This document shows, in pieces, positions 1-8,245 of a stretch of DNA of 25,417 nt; position 1 is the stretch's first letter; each line of letters begins with the position of its first letter. Source of the DNA: Spirochaetia bacterium UBA6919 (GTDB lineage: Bacteria > Spirochaetota > UBA6919); assembly GCA_002450905.1 (NCBI GenBank), contig DKAT01000054.1:12733-38149 (forward strand), read 5' to 3'. A model generated the notes under the pieces. The model was not told the origin of the DNA, ran no database searches, and was given only the letters and a program-made list of their open reading frames with translations. The position numbers and the translations under genes are program-made.

Positions 1-21
1 CTACCATTGAACTACACCCGC
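1..21 (-). tRNA. tRNA-Gly, 5' end only (runs off the window)
   Basis: Read on the minus strand from position 21 the sequence starts GCGGGTGTAGTTCAATGGTA, which is the acceptor 5' strand, D-stem and D-loop typical of bacterial tRNA-Gly. The anticodon lies outside the window, so glycine identity rests on similarity of this first third only. The gene is downstream of ilvN on the same strand, with about 340 bp between. Confidence 0.8.
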
Positions 22-45
22 AGAAACATTTAAGAAACGTAGAAA

Positions 46-74
46 TAAGTTAACGAATTTCTGTTAAAAGTCAA
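46..74 (-). promoter_or_regulatory. Candidate promoter of the tRNA gene
   Basis: On the minus strand a TTGACT -35 box (69-74) is followed after 17 nt by AACTTA (46-51). The -35 box is good and the -10 box poor, so this is tentative. Its position, just ahead of the tRNA, is right. Confidence 0.3.
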
Positions 75-82
75 ATGATTTT

Positions 83-110
83 TCCCATGATTTTCCCATC
101 TTTCTCCCAT
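83..110. repeat. Three TCCCAT direct repeats at an exact 11-bp period
   Basis: TCCCAT starts at 83, 94 and 105. The last copy is part of the palindrome CCCATGGG (106-113). The array lies just upstream of the candidate tRNA promoter. An 11-bp period places the copies on nearly the same face of the helix, as expected for protein binding sites, but no factor can be named. Confidence 0.5.
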
Positions 111-365
111 GGGGGTATTGTTTATTATAAGGTTATTGGAATTTGGCGGTGCTAATCTTTCGACTGCTTTTGTTGGGAGTGACAGGGAAGGTATTTATAT
201 AAAAGACTATTATTTTATGAGATTGCCATGTTGTTAATTTCTTTGTGATGGTGTTACCATTCCATTTTTTATAACTACCCAGATTTTTACCGATATTAGA
301 TAATATCAATTTAATTTATTGAACAATGTTTCAGCATTAATATTGTGGTTAAATTATATTAGAAA

Positions 366-854
366 TTATATATTTTGATATGGGAGTGCAATTTCACCTG
401 TGCGAGCCATTTCAAGGATTTCGAATTTGGTGGACAGTGTATTGATTAGCGCTCTCACTTTCCTGCTGACAGAAGAAATATCAATTAATAAGGTGTTTTC
501 TGTCATGTCTTCAACATTTGCACCAAAGACATTAACGATTTCCATGACAAGACCTAGTTCTTCTGGCTTAAATCTTACTAAAATAAGAGCTAGTTCACGA
601 TTTACAGATTCATTGTATGGAAAGTCCCTTATGTTAATGACATCAACGAGTTTTCTTAGTTGTTTATCTATCTGACGAATGACTTTATCATTTCCCTGGT
701 CATCGATGATGATTGTGATAACACTATCCAAATTATTTTCACGGGTTCCTACTGCTATGCTATCGATATTATATCCCCTACGTGCAAAAAGTCCTACCAC
801 ATGAGCCATTACCCCAGCATGGTTTCTTACATTCATTAATATTGTGTGTTTCAT
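366..854 (-). CDS. ilvN: Acetolactate synthase small (regulatory) subunit
   Basis: A 162-residue protein of usual length for IlvN/IlvH. The N-terminal ACT domain (about residues 3-75) has the typical start, ILMNVRNHAGVMAHVVGLFA followed by RRGYNIDSIAVG; the second half matches the C-terminal ALS small-subunit domain. In this family the subunit activates IlvB and carries valine feedback control. It starts 9 bp after the ilvB stop; the ilvB TAG stop overlaps the AGGA ribosome site, so the two are very probably transcribed together and translationally coupled. The symbol ilvH would be equally valid. No clear intrinsic terminator follows; 22-365 holds only weak inverted repeats (for example around 248-260 and 292-307) and the phased repeats near the tRNA. 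Confidence 0.95.
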   Translation of the reverse strand: MKHTILMNVRNHAGVMAHVVGLFARRGYNIDSIAVGTRENNLDSVITIIIDDQGNDKVIRQIDKQLRKLVDVINIRDFPYNESVNRELALILVRFKPEELGLVMEIVNVFGANVEDMTENTLLIDISSVSRKVRALINTLSTKFEILEMARTGEIALPYQNI

Positions 855-863
855 TTCTATATC

Positions 864-2540
864 CTAATCTTCTAAGTCCATAATATCATTATAAGTGGCT
901 CCAGCAGGTATCATTGGATAAACCTTTTCTTCTTCAGGGATCATAACCTCAAGGATAGCAGCTTTGTCGCTTTCTAATAAGAATTGGATACCCTCTTCCA
1001 CTTCGTCTTCCCGAGTAATTGTTTTTCCAGTTAGACCATAAGCATCGGCTAATTTAACGAAATTAGGATTAAAATCAAAGCTGACATGGGAAAATCTCTT
1101 TTCAAAAAATATATCCTGCCACTGACGAACCATTCCGAGGTATCCATTATTTAAAATGACGATCTTTACATTGACTCCATACATTGATGCGGTCGCCAGT
1201 TCCTGGATATTCATTTGGAAACTACCATCTCCAGCGATTACAAATGTGGGACGATCGGGACAAGCTAATTTAGCACCAATCGCAGCTGGAAAACCAAATC
1301 CCATAGTACCAAGACCACCAGAAGTGAGAAAACTTCTTGGATGAGAGAAGTTATAATATTGAGCTGACCACATCTGGTGCTGTCCAACATCTGTGGAGAG
1401 GATTGCATTTCCTTTGGTTATCTCATTGAGCTTTTCCAGAAAGTATTGTGGCTTGATGATATTTTTTTCCCGTTTGTATCTCAAGGGTAAATTCTTTTTC
1501 CAATCATTAACCATATTAATCCATTCATCTCGTGGCTGGAATTTAACTTCAGAAAGGATAGTTTGTAAAACCGTTTTCAGATCGCCAGCTATTGGGAAGT
1601 GACCTTCGACAATTTTTCCGATTTCAGCACGATCGATATCGATATGGGCTATGGTAGCCTGCTTTGCAAAGGCATCGACCTTTCCAGTGACACGATCATC
1701 GAAGCGAGCACCGAGGGCGATTAGCATATCACAATTACTTACTGCATTATTGGCATATCTTGTACCGTGCATTCCCATCATTCCCAAGGATAATGGGTGA
1801 GTGCCCGGGAAAGCTCCTAATCCCATGAGGGTCATTGCTACAGGTATATTTCCTTTTTCTGCTAATTGAAGGACTTCGTTGTGTGCAGATGATGTCAAGG
1901 CACCGCCACCCACATAAAGAAGGGGACGTTTTGCTTCATTTAGTTTTTTGACAAATCCATCGAGATCCCCTTCAATATCCAAAAGATCTTTGAATCGTTT
2001 AATGACACGTGGATCACATATAAATTCAGTATTTTTAGTTGATAAATTTTGAACGTCTTTAGGTATATCCACAAGGACGGGACCAGGTCTTCCTGAGGTT
2101 GCCACGACATAAGCTTCTTCCAAATAAGATGCCAGGTCATGGACACTTCTCACCAATCGATTGTGCTTTGTAACGGGGATACTAATACCATAGATATCTG
2201 CTTCCTGAAAGGCGTCAGTTCCGATAAGAGTTGTTGCGACCTGTCCAGTAATAGCAATAATGGGGACAGAATCCATTTTAGCATCAGCCAGGCCTGTAAC
2301 GAGATTTGTTGCTCCGGGACCTGATGTTGCCATGACAACTCCAACCTTACCGGTAGCACGGGCGTATCCTTCTGCTGCGTGGATTGCACCTTGTTCATGT
2401 CGTGTTAATATGTGTTTAATTCCAGATTTATATACTTCATCATAGATAGGGAGTATGGCTCCTCCGGGGTATCCGAAGACGCATTCTACGTTATGATGTC
2501 TTAAAAAGTCAATTACGATTTGGGCTCCTGTTTTTTCCAC
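864..2540 (-). CDS. ilvB: Acetolactate synthase large (catalytic) subunit
   Basis: A thiamine-diphosphate enzyme that joins two pyruvates, or pyruvate and 2-oxobutyrate, in the first common step of valine, leucine and isoleucine synthesis. Visible are the N-terminal FGYPGGAILPIYDE segment, the catalytic glutamate in RHEQGA, the central FAD-binding domain and the ThDP motif from GDGSFQMN to LNNGYLGMVRQWQ. The open frame extends to a GTG at 2552 (562 residues), but that codon lacks a ribosome site. The GTG at 2540 (558 residues) has GTGAGG six bases upstream and puts the usual GAQ motif close to the N-terminus, so it is preferred. First gene of an ilvBN operon, with a promoter at 2663-2691. Confidence 0.96.
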   Translation of the reverse strand: MEKTGAQIVIDFLRHHNVECVFGYPGGAILPIYDEVYKSGIKHILTRHEQGAIHAAEGYARATGKVGVVMATSGPGATNLVTGLADAKMDSVPIIAITGQVATTLIGTDAFQEADIYGISIPVTKHNRLVRSVHDLASYLEEAYVVATSGRPGPVLVDIPKDVQNLSTKNTEFICDPRVIKRFKDLLDIEGDLDGFVKKLNEAKRPLLYVGGGALTSSAHNEVLQLAEKGNIPVAMTLMGLGAFPGTHPLSLGMMGMHGTRYANNAVSNCDMLIALGARFDDRVTGKVDAFAKQATIAHIDIDRAEIGKIVEGHFPIAGDLKTVLQTILSEVKFQPRDEWINMVNDWKKNLPLRYKREKNIIKPQYFLEKLNEITKGNAILSTDVGQHQMWSAQYYNFSHPRSFLTSGGLGTMGFGFPAAIGAKLACPDRPTFVIAGDGSFQMNIQELATASMYGVNVKIVILNNGYLGMVRQWQDIFFEKRFSHVSFDFNPNFVKLADAYGLTGKTITREDEVEEGIQFLLESDKAAILEVMIPEEEKVYPMIPAGATYNDIMDLED

Positions 2541-2548
2541 ACTGAACC

Positions 2549-2587
2549 TCACTTTATTCTATTTATTTTTTCAGGGATATCACTCAT
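2549..2587 (-). other. Possible 12-codon leader ORF directly before ilvB
   Basis: On the minus strand ATG at 2585-2587 opens a frame reading MSDIPEKINRIK and stops at TGA inside the ilvB ribosome site. Three of 12 codons are Ile (one ATC, two ATA). A second mini-frame, M-V-L-L-stop, lies just upstream at 2594-2608. Neither start has a recognisable Shine-Dalgarno site and no attenuator terminator is evident, so a leader-peptide role is only a suggestion. Confidence 0.2.
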
Positions 2588-2662
2588 AGGGGATTATAAC
2601 AAAACCATGGGGGTGTTATTTAAATCTCAGAGGGATCCCAGTCTATACGATGTAAGTTTAGA

Positions 2663-2691
2663 AGTATAATGAAGAAATCTAAAAAAGTCAA
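2663..2691 (-). promoter_or_regulatory. Promoter of the ilvBN operon
   Basis: Minus strand: TTGACT (2686-2691), 17-nt spacer, TATACT (2663-2668). Five of six bases match each housekeeping sigma-70 consensus box at ideal spacing. The transcript would start near 2656, leaving a leader of about 115 nt before the GTG at 2540. A second TATAAT-like box at 2593-2598 has no matching -35. No T-box or other recognised riboswitch consensus was seen in the leader. Confidence 0.65.
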
Positions 2692-2788
2692 TATGAAGTC
2701 AAAAATGTTTTATAAGGAGTTGAATTCTATGGATTGGTAATTTAATTTTTTGGAGATAACATGGGTATTAGAGGTGGATTTTTTGGTA

Positions 2789-2828
2789 GTAATAACAGAC
2801 GGATGTGATATCCGCCTGCCGTTATCAC
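2789..2828 (-). terminator. Interrupted hairpin after the DUF4384-like gene (possible terminator)
   Basis: Arms GTGATAAC / GTTATTAC (8 bp, one wobble) and GGCGGAT / ATCCGTC (7 bp, one wobble) are separated by a small asymmetric internal loop and closed by a 5-nt loop. It begins 15 bp beyond the stop of the 2844-3557 gene. There is no T-run after it on the minus strand, so it may be a transcript-end stabiliser rather than a classic intrinsic terminator. Confidence 0.45.
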
Positions 2829-2843
2829 CACTTAATAAATTAT

Positions 2844-3557
2844 TTAATCTTCATCGTCGTTATTATCATTTTTTGAGTTAATTTCTTTTTTTGCTCTCTC
2901 AACTATATTTTTATCAGGTTTTGCATTTTTATTTGCTTTGTGTACCAGTACTAGTTTTCTGAAGAAATTACTTTTTTCACCGCCTGGGGCTTTGAGGAAG
3001 TTGGAAGAATCATCGAGAGAATTTTTTAGATCGTCAGAGACACTAAGTCCAGTGCTGTTATCAATTTTACTAGCCAATTTTTCTAGTTTTCGGATAGGTT
3101 TAGTTGAAGCATAAACATAGAAGAGTTCAACACCTTTGGTAGTATCAAATTCATAAGCATCATCTTCACTTGGAGGGAGATTATATACCTTTCTTTTCTT
3201 TAATGGATTTTTGTATCGTATATCTTTTCTTGGAAAGATTGAGTAGAGTTTATTACTTGAATCTAAATTAAATACATAGAGATGTGTTTTTTTAATGGGT
3301 TTGATACGAACGATATATTGTGTTCCAGAATAGACTTCATCCATATCTTTTAAATTGGACTCGCTATTTATGTTAAGGATTTGGAAGTTATCATTACTAA
3401 TAAGTTTTTTTGAAGATAACTTGGTACCACGTTTTGAAGCGAAAGTCAGGTTTGTATCCTGGTCTTTATCGTTGCTTAGATCATCTGCGCTAATAATCCC
3501 GGATAATCCGACTAGAATTATTAAAAGTATCAAATATTTTACTGAAGATTTAATCAT
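2844..3557 (-). CDS. Secreted DUF4384-like protein, paralogue A
   Basis: A 237-residue exported protein. Residues 1-24 form a signal peptide (basic start, long hydrophobic stretch, ISA before DD). After a low-complexity D/K/N linker comes TNLTFASKRG, a block shared with the neighbouring gene. The core (about 75-150), with YIVRIKPIKKTHLYVFNLDS then YSIFPRKD, resembles DUF4384, a beta-rich domain of exported proteins whose typical pattern is a tyrosine-leucine strand followed by LFP. The tail is very acidic (NDNNDDED). Translation starts from AGGAGGT seven bases before ATG. It is the downstream member of a tandem duplication with 3727-4389. Role unknown; an extracytoplasmic binding or envelope function is the most that can be inferred. 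Confidence 0.8.
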   Translation of the reverse strand: MIKSSVKYLILLIILVGLSGIISADDLSNDKDQDTNLTFASKRGTKLSSKKLISNDNFQILNINSESNLKDMDEVYSGTQYIVRIKPIKKTHLYVFNLDSSNKLYSIFPRKDIRYKNPLKKRKVYNLPPSEDDAYEFDTTKGVELFYVYASTKPIRKLEKLASKIDNSTGLSVSDDLKNSLDDSSNFLKAPGGEKSNFFRKLVLVHKANKNAKPDKNIVERAKKEINSKNDNNDDED

Positions 3558-3581
3558 ATTTTACCTCCTTAATTAAATCTA

Positions 3582-3599
3582 GAGATTAAAATTAATCTC
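3582..3599. promoter_or_regulatory. Perfect 18-bp palindrome upstream of paralogue A
   Basis: Arms GAGATTAA and TTAATCTC flank a central AA. A further AATCT half-site at 3576-3580 forms an overlapping palindrome with AGATT (3583-3587). It lies 13-30 bp beyond the ribosome site of the 2844-3557 gene. A related AGATTAA/TTAATCT pair occurs ahead of paralogue B (4425-4453), so it may be an operator or a 5'-UTR hairpin. The AT-rich background reduces the weight of this. Confidence 0.4.
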
Positions 3600-3615
3600 A
3601 TAACATAAGATTGCT

Positions 3616-3636
3616 CACGATATTTGAATTATCGTG
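3616..3636. other. Hairpin with a plus-strand T-tract between the paralogues
   Basis: CACGATA and TATCGTG form a perfect 7-bp stem with a 7-nt loop, followed on the plus strand by TTATTTTTTT (3637-3646). That is terminator shape for plus-strand transcription, but the genes on both sides are on the minus strand, where the A-tract precedes the hairpin. It may stop antisense transcription or be an operator. Confidence 0.4.
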
Positions 3637-3726
3637 TTATTTTTTTATAGAATAAAAAATATATTATCGAATTTAACACGTAAAATAATAAATTCAATTA
3701 AAATACATTTTTTATTTATAATTTTA

Positions 3727-4389
3727 TTATTTTTTTGAACCTGATTCTTTTTCTGCCCGTTTTAATAATTTCTTGCTAACTTCCTCTTTTGCAGTAGCCT
3801 TATGGATGAAAACAAGTTTTGAATAATGTTGAGCGACGCTTTTTCCTGGTGCTCCAAAGCTTTCAAGATATCTTTTGATTTTCTTACTGGCATAATAATT
3901 TTTCTTTTTTTCTGCCATTCGTGCGTAGTACTCGAGTTTTCTAACGGGTTTTTTAGAAGTGATAGCATACATAATTTCAATTCCTTTTTTGCTATCGAAT
4001 TCAAAAGTTTCGTCACTATCTTCTGAGGGTATAGTGTATTTATTCCCTCTGACAAGAGGATTTTTAACATCAATTTCTTTACTTGGGAAGAGAACTTTTA
4101 ATTTTTTATTTGGACTGATATTAAATACATAGAGATATGTATCTGATTCAAGGGTATTTGTTTTGATCACATATTGAAGACCTGTGTGCACTTCTTCAAG
4201 ATCTGTAATATTTTGTTTATTTTCAAGAGCTACAAATTGAATTGGAGCTGGACCTCGTTTTGAAGCAAATGTCAAATTGGTATCTTGATTCTTATCACTA
4301 CCAAGATCATCACTATCAGCCATAACGATACCTGAAACCACCACAAAAAGTCCCAAGATCATAAATAAATTAATCATTTTTTTAAACAT
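3727..4389 (-). CDS. Secreted DUF4384-like protein, paralogue B
   Basis: A 220-residue exported protein, clearly paralogous to the next gene downstream: signal peptide 1-25 ending VMA, then the shared NQDTNLTFASKRG block (34-46) and a DUF4384-like core with YVIKTNTLESDTYLYVFNIS and LFPSKE. Both proteins also share a K-P-[VI]-R-K-L-E segment and an F/LVFIHKA-type strand near the C-terminus; here the tail is basic (KKLLKRAEKESGSKK) rather than acidic. It has its own AGGAGGT ribosome site, and the 169-bp gap to paralogue A holds a palindrome and a hairpin, so separate control is possible. It is divergent from the adenylate cyclase across 298 bp. Function unknown. Confidence 0.8.
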   Translation of the reverse strand: MFKKMINLFMILGLFVVVSGIVMADSDDLGSDKNQDTNLTFASKRGPAPIQFVALENKQNITDLEEVHTGLQYVIKTNTLESDTYLYVFNISPNKKLKVLFPSKEIDVKNPLVRGNKYTIPSEDSDETFEFDSKKGIEIMYAITSKKPVRKLEYYARMAEKKKNYYASKKIKRYLESFGAPGKSVAQHYSKLVFIHKATAKEEVSKKLLKRAEKESGSKK

Positions 4390-4424
4390 ACTAAAAACCT
4401 CCTTAATATAAATCGATAAAAAAA

Positions 4425-4475
4425 TTAATCTTTTTTTAGTCGAAACAGATTAAATTTATTTCTATATACTAGAAA
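4425..4475. promoter_or_regulatory. Inverted repeats in the divergent control region
   Basis: TTAATCT (4425-4431) and AGATTAA (4447-4453) form an inverted repeat with a 15-nt spacer upstream of paralogue B, echoing the palindrome before paralogue A. Next to it TTTCTA and TAGAAA (4459-4475) form a second one with a 5-nt spacer. The rest of 4390-4687 is AT-rich with no gene. Confidence 0.3.
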
Positions 4476-4644
4476 TATATAACATTTTTTATGAAATACT
4501 ATATTTTTTTTATTTTTTTTAAATTCCTGTTGATAATTATCTTAATCATGATTATAATAAACTTGTTATATTTTGCCAGTAGATTATTCCAGACAGATAT
4601 TTATTAACATTCGATTAAAATATAGAAATTATTAAATTATTTTC

Positions 4645-4673
4645 TTACTGTGCAGTTTATCAATTTATAGTAT
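4645..4673 (+). promoter_or_regulatory. Candidate promoter of the adenylate cyclase
   Basis: TTACTG (4645-4650), 17-nt spacer, TAGTAT (4668-4673). Spacing is ideal and each box has four of six consensus bases. The start site would be only about 10 bp before the first ATG, leaving little room for the TGAGGT ribosome site, so an upstream promoter is equally possible. Confidence 0.3.
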
Positions 4674-4687
4674 ACTAATGAGGTCTA

Positions 4688-7600
4688 ATGATGAAGGGGT
4701 TTTTTAAACATATCAAGCCAGAATTCTTTGTAATCCTTCTCCTTGGGATCATCCTTGCAACCGCTTATAAATTTGGCTGGATGCAACGATGGGAAAATAT
4801 CATATCGGATTATATTGTTACAAGTACGACTAATCCTAAGAAAGCGAACAAAGCAATTATCCTTGCTAATACCACAGACCGATGTCTTAAAGAAGGGGAG
4901 TTATATTATAATATAGGTCACCCCTGGCCGAGGGCTACTTTTGATAAACTATACAGATATCTAAAATTATCAGGTGCTGAACTCTCAGTGGTCGACTCTA
5001 TATACACTGAAAGATCTGTATACAGCTATTCCTGGGATAAGAATAAAGATTTTACCAATACTCTGTCAGAGTTTCAGAAGGATGTTGAAAAAAATATACC
5101 TGCTGCAGCCGTTACTGATATTAAAAAGAAATTTAATAATATATCCAAGCATTTTACAAAAAAAGTTTTGGGGGAAGATGATGATTTATCCTTTGCTCAA
5201 TCTATGAAGGAAACAGATTTTGTGGTTCTTGGTACGGTCTTCTCCTTGAATGATGAGGCGTTTGATAAAATGGTTAAAGATAAAATGATTGATTTGTATG
5301 ATTCAAAAAAAATTAAAGAGCAAAACAATCTTATTTCAAAATATTTAAAAGAGGAAATCAAGAAATATCAAAATAATAAACAGCTATATAAATGGCTTGA
5401 AAAGGATTTCTCTGGTAAACCTGAATTAAAAATAATCAAAGCACTCAATTCCATGGATAAAAATTTCTCCAAACATCTATTAAAAGAAGTCTCCAAACCT
5501 GTTCAGAACATAGTAAAAGATCCCCGTATTCTTGAATTATTTACATTTTCTAAGGATGAGACGAGAAATCAGCACATTGATCTTCTTGTAAAAACACTTA
5601 ATAATAACTCAGAAAAGATTTTAGCAACTGAATTCACAAAATATTTTTCAAACCACCTCCATAAACAAATATTAAACGATACGATTCTCCCTAAAATTAA
5701 GGATCAGCTCAAAGAAATGTCTATTTGGAATAAAATTACCCGATCTCTGGGAATGGATAAAAAGGTCTATTTTGAAGACCAATATTTAACCTACCTCAAA
5801 AAAATTATAAAAAATCATATACCCAAGCTCAAGTTAAATGAAATTAAAGCATTTTTATATAAAAAATTAAAAGATGAAATGAAAATCCCCCCTCAAAATG
5901 TAGACGATATTTATGAATTCTTTAAAAAACGTATAAAACCCCGTTTAGATGATACAATCCATAAATCCGATTTTAATTTTGATAAGGCTGATTTGACTAC
6001 AATTAAAAAAATCATTGAAGCCTATCTCTATATCGATAGAATGAAGAGATTTATAAAAATTAATAATCCTCTCTTACAAAAATCACATCTCAAAGTCAAT
6101 GTACTGGAACAAAATAATGTCATTCAATATTATTTCGGAACACATCCCCCAATCCCCTTGTTCATCAAAACTGCAAAGCAATTAGGAAGTGTAGAAGGAC
6201 CTCTGGACAAAGATGGCAAATCAAGACATATCCCCCTCCTCATCAATTTCTGGGGACTCTATCACCCTACCCTCTCTTTCGCTGCAGTCTATCAGCATTT
6301 AAAACCAAAGAAAATCGAAATTGGCAAAGACTATATCAAACTTATCGACCCCATTGATAAGAAAGATAGGGGGGATCGGTATATTCCCCTCACAGAAGAC
6401 GGACATCTCCGCTTGAAATATTATGGAAGACGAACTGTATATGAAAACTACGACCACATTGATATGATGCGTCTCTATGATCATATCCACAATCTATACC
6501 TGGCTTATTCAGAAAATTACAAGGATAAAAAACCCCCTATCGCAGAATCTAAGCTATTCCAAAGTATAAACTACGTAATTCAAGTACAAAATGAAATCAA
6601 ATCAACACACCCCCATCTCATAATTCCACCTAAAATTGATGCCAAAAGCTTTGAACACCTCATCCTAAAACCCCTCGGCAATGATGATAAAAAACTTGTA
6701 AGCAAATATTATATAAAAAATAAAAAAAATATTTATACCCTGATAAAATCTCCTATAAACGATCAGGACATCGATAAACTATGGAATATCATTAAAAAAT
6801 CCAAATATAGAAATACACCTGATAACCAATTAAATGCCCTATTAATTGCCCTGCCCTACGGTACTTTTAAGGGAAAAATAGTTCTCTTCGGGGCCATCGC
6901 TGCAGCACTTCTTGATCTCCGACCCACCCCCTTTAATTCAAAAGAAGCCGGGGTACACGTCCACGCCACAGCTCTGGATAATATTATCAGCAATGATATC
7001 CTCTATGAATTCAGAGAAAATTATTATCTATCACTTATCATTCTCCTCCTCGCTGTCATAACCTATTTCGCTATTCATCGTGTTTCGATCATTTGGGGAT
7101 TCATATTGACATTCCTTTTTATGGTACTTGTCTTTGGAACAGCTATTCTACTCTATGTCTATTACAATGTCATCACCGATTCAGTTACTCCAGCAGCAGC
7201 AATCTTCTTAACATTCCCCATTGTCACAGGTATCAATTATTTCCGTGAAAGCAAACAAAAAAAGTATATCCAAAGTGCATTTGGACAATATCTCTCCCCA
7301 AAAGTCATTGAAATTATTATTAACGATCCCGGTAAACTCAATTTAGGGGGTGTTCGCAGGGATATCACCGCTTTCTTCTCTGATGTAGCTGGATTCTCAA
7401 CCATATCTGAAAAATTATCTCCCGAAGATCTCGTACAACTCCTCAATGAATACCTCACGGGTATGTGCGATATCATTGGTAAATATGATGGTGTGGTAGA
7501 TAAATTCGAAGGAGATGCTATCATCGCATTCTGGGGAGCTCCATTAGAACAGGATAATCATGCTATTCTGGGTTGTTATACCAGTATAGAAATGCAGGAA

Positions 7601-8140
7601 AAACTCATAGAATTAAGAAAGGAATGGGAGAGACAAGGTAAACATCAATTATATGTCCGTATCGGCATGAACTCCGGTCCCGCTGTAGTGGGAAACTTAG
7701 GATCACAACAAAGAATGGACTACACCATGATGGGAGATACTGTAAACCTCGCATCCCGTTTAGAAGGAGCAAATAAATATTACAAAACATATACTATGAT
7801 TTCTGACGCTACTTATTCCAAAGCAAAGGATCACATCGATGTGAGAGAGCTTGATAAAATCCGTGTGGTCGGTAAGGCAGAACCCGTAACCGTCTATGAA
7901 CTCCTCGCCCGAAAGGGAATGACATCCGGAACCCTCGCAACCATCATCGATCAATACAATAAGGCTATTAATCTCTACAAACAACAGGATTTCACCACTG
8001 CCATCAAACAATTTGACGATATCCTAAAAATCTTTCCTGATGATGGTCCTTCTAAAACATATATCGAACGATGTAAAATATTTCAAATTAAACCCCCTGG
8101 AGATAACTGGGATGGTGTCTTCACTCTGACATCAAAATAA
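4688..8140 (+). CDS. CHASE2-domain class III adenylate/guanylate cyclase with an expanded sensor
   Basis: A 1150-residue membrane signalling enzyme predicted to make cyclic AMP. One N-terminal membrane helix (about 13-31) precedes a huge extracytoplasmic region (about 32-775), then three helices (about 778-850) and a cytoplasmic cyclase domain. Catalytic residues are present: metal-binding Asp in FFSDVAGFS (D899) and DKFEGD (D943), the adenine-selecting Lys in the same motif (K939), and transition-state Asn/Arg in GDTVNLASR (N1020, R1024). The C-terminus has one TPR-like helix pair and a GDNWDGV tail. CHASE2 signatures appear in pieces: GHPWPRATFDKLYRYL to VVDSIYTERS, DFVVLGTVFS, HPPIPLFIKTAKQLGSVEGP with DKDGKSRHIPL, and FKGKIVLFG to GVHVHATALDNIIS. 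They are split by a Lys-rich helical insertion of about 285 residues (190-475) and another of about 145 (583-727). The second ATG (4691) is better spaced from TGAGGT. Confidence 0.9.
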   Translation: MMKGFFKHIKPEFFVILLLGIILATAYKFGWMQRWENIISDYIVTSTTNPKKANKAIILANTTDRCLKEGELYYNIGHPWPRATFDKLYRYLKLSGAELSVVDSIYTERSVYSYSWDKNKDFTNTLSEFQKDVEKNIPAAAVTDIKKKFNNISKHFTKKVLGEDDDLSFAQSMKETDFVVLGTVFSLNDEAFDKMVKDKMIDLYDSKKIKEQNNLISKYLKEEIKKYQNNKQLYKWLEKDFSGKPELKIIKALNSMDKNFSKHLLKEVSKPVQNIVKDPRILELFTFSKDETRNQHIDLLVKTLNNNSEKILATEFTKYFSNHLHKQILNDTILPKIKDQLKEMSIWNKITRSLGMDKKVYFEDQYLTYLKKIIKNHIPKLKLNEIKAFLYKKLKDEMKIPPQNVDDIYEFFKKRIKPRLDDTIHKSDFNFDKADLTTIKKIIEAYLYIDRMKRFIKINNPLLQKSHLKVNVLEQNNVIQYYFGTHPPIPLFIKTAKQLGSVEGPLDKDGKSRHIPLLINFWGLYHPTLSFAAVYQHLKPKKIEIGKDYIKLIDPIDKKDRGDRYIPLTEDGHLRLKYYGRRTVYENYDHIDMMRLYDHIHNLYLAYSENYKDKKPPIAESKLFQSINYVIQVQNEIKSTHPHLIIPPKIDAKSFEHLILKPLGNDDKKLVSKYYIKNKKNIYTLIKSPINDQDIDKLWNIIKKSKYRNTPDNQLNALLIALPYGTFKGKIVLFGAIAAALLDLRPTPFNSKEAGVHVHATALDNIISNDILYEFRENYYLSLIILLLAVITYFAIHRVSIIWGFILTFLFMVLVFGTAILLYVYYNVITDSVTPAAAIFLTFPIVTGINYFRESKQKKYIQSAFGQYLSPKVIEIIINDPGKLNLGGVRRDITAFFSDVAGFSTISEKLSPEDLVQLLNEYLTGMCDIIGKYDGVVDKFEGDAIIAFWGAPLEQDNHAILGCYTSIEMQEKLIELRKEWERQGKHQLYVRIGMNSGPAVVGNLGSQQRMDYTMMGDTVNLASRLEGANKYYKTYTMISDATYSKAKDHIDVRELDKIRVVGKAEPVTVYELLARKGMTSGTLATIIDQYNKAINLYKQQDFTTAIKQFDDILKIFPDDGPSKTYIERCKIFQIKPPGDNWDGVFTLTSK

Positions 8141-8245
8141 ATTCATTTGGTGATTTATAAAAATTTCATTATATTATGATCTTCAATATCGCCAGCAACT
8201 ATTGTTACAACCATTTAACAATTTGTAAAGAAAAGTCCTTTTCAA

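Noticed and set aside
400..2445. Plus-strand and second-frame ORFs of 60-90 codons inside ilvN and ilvB
   Set aside because: They lie entirely within strongly conserved genes on the other strand or frame and lack their own ribosome sites and recognisable products.
2553..2843. T-box or other known riboswitch before ilvB
   Set aside because: No T-box antiterminator consensus (GGGTGGNACCGCG-like) or terminator is present; only the short leader frames and hairpin described.
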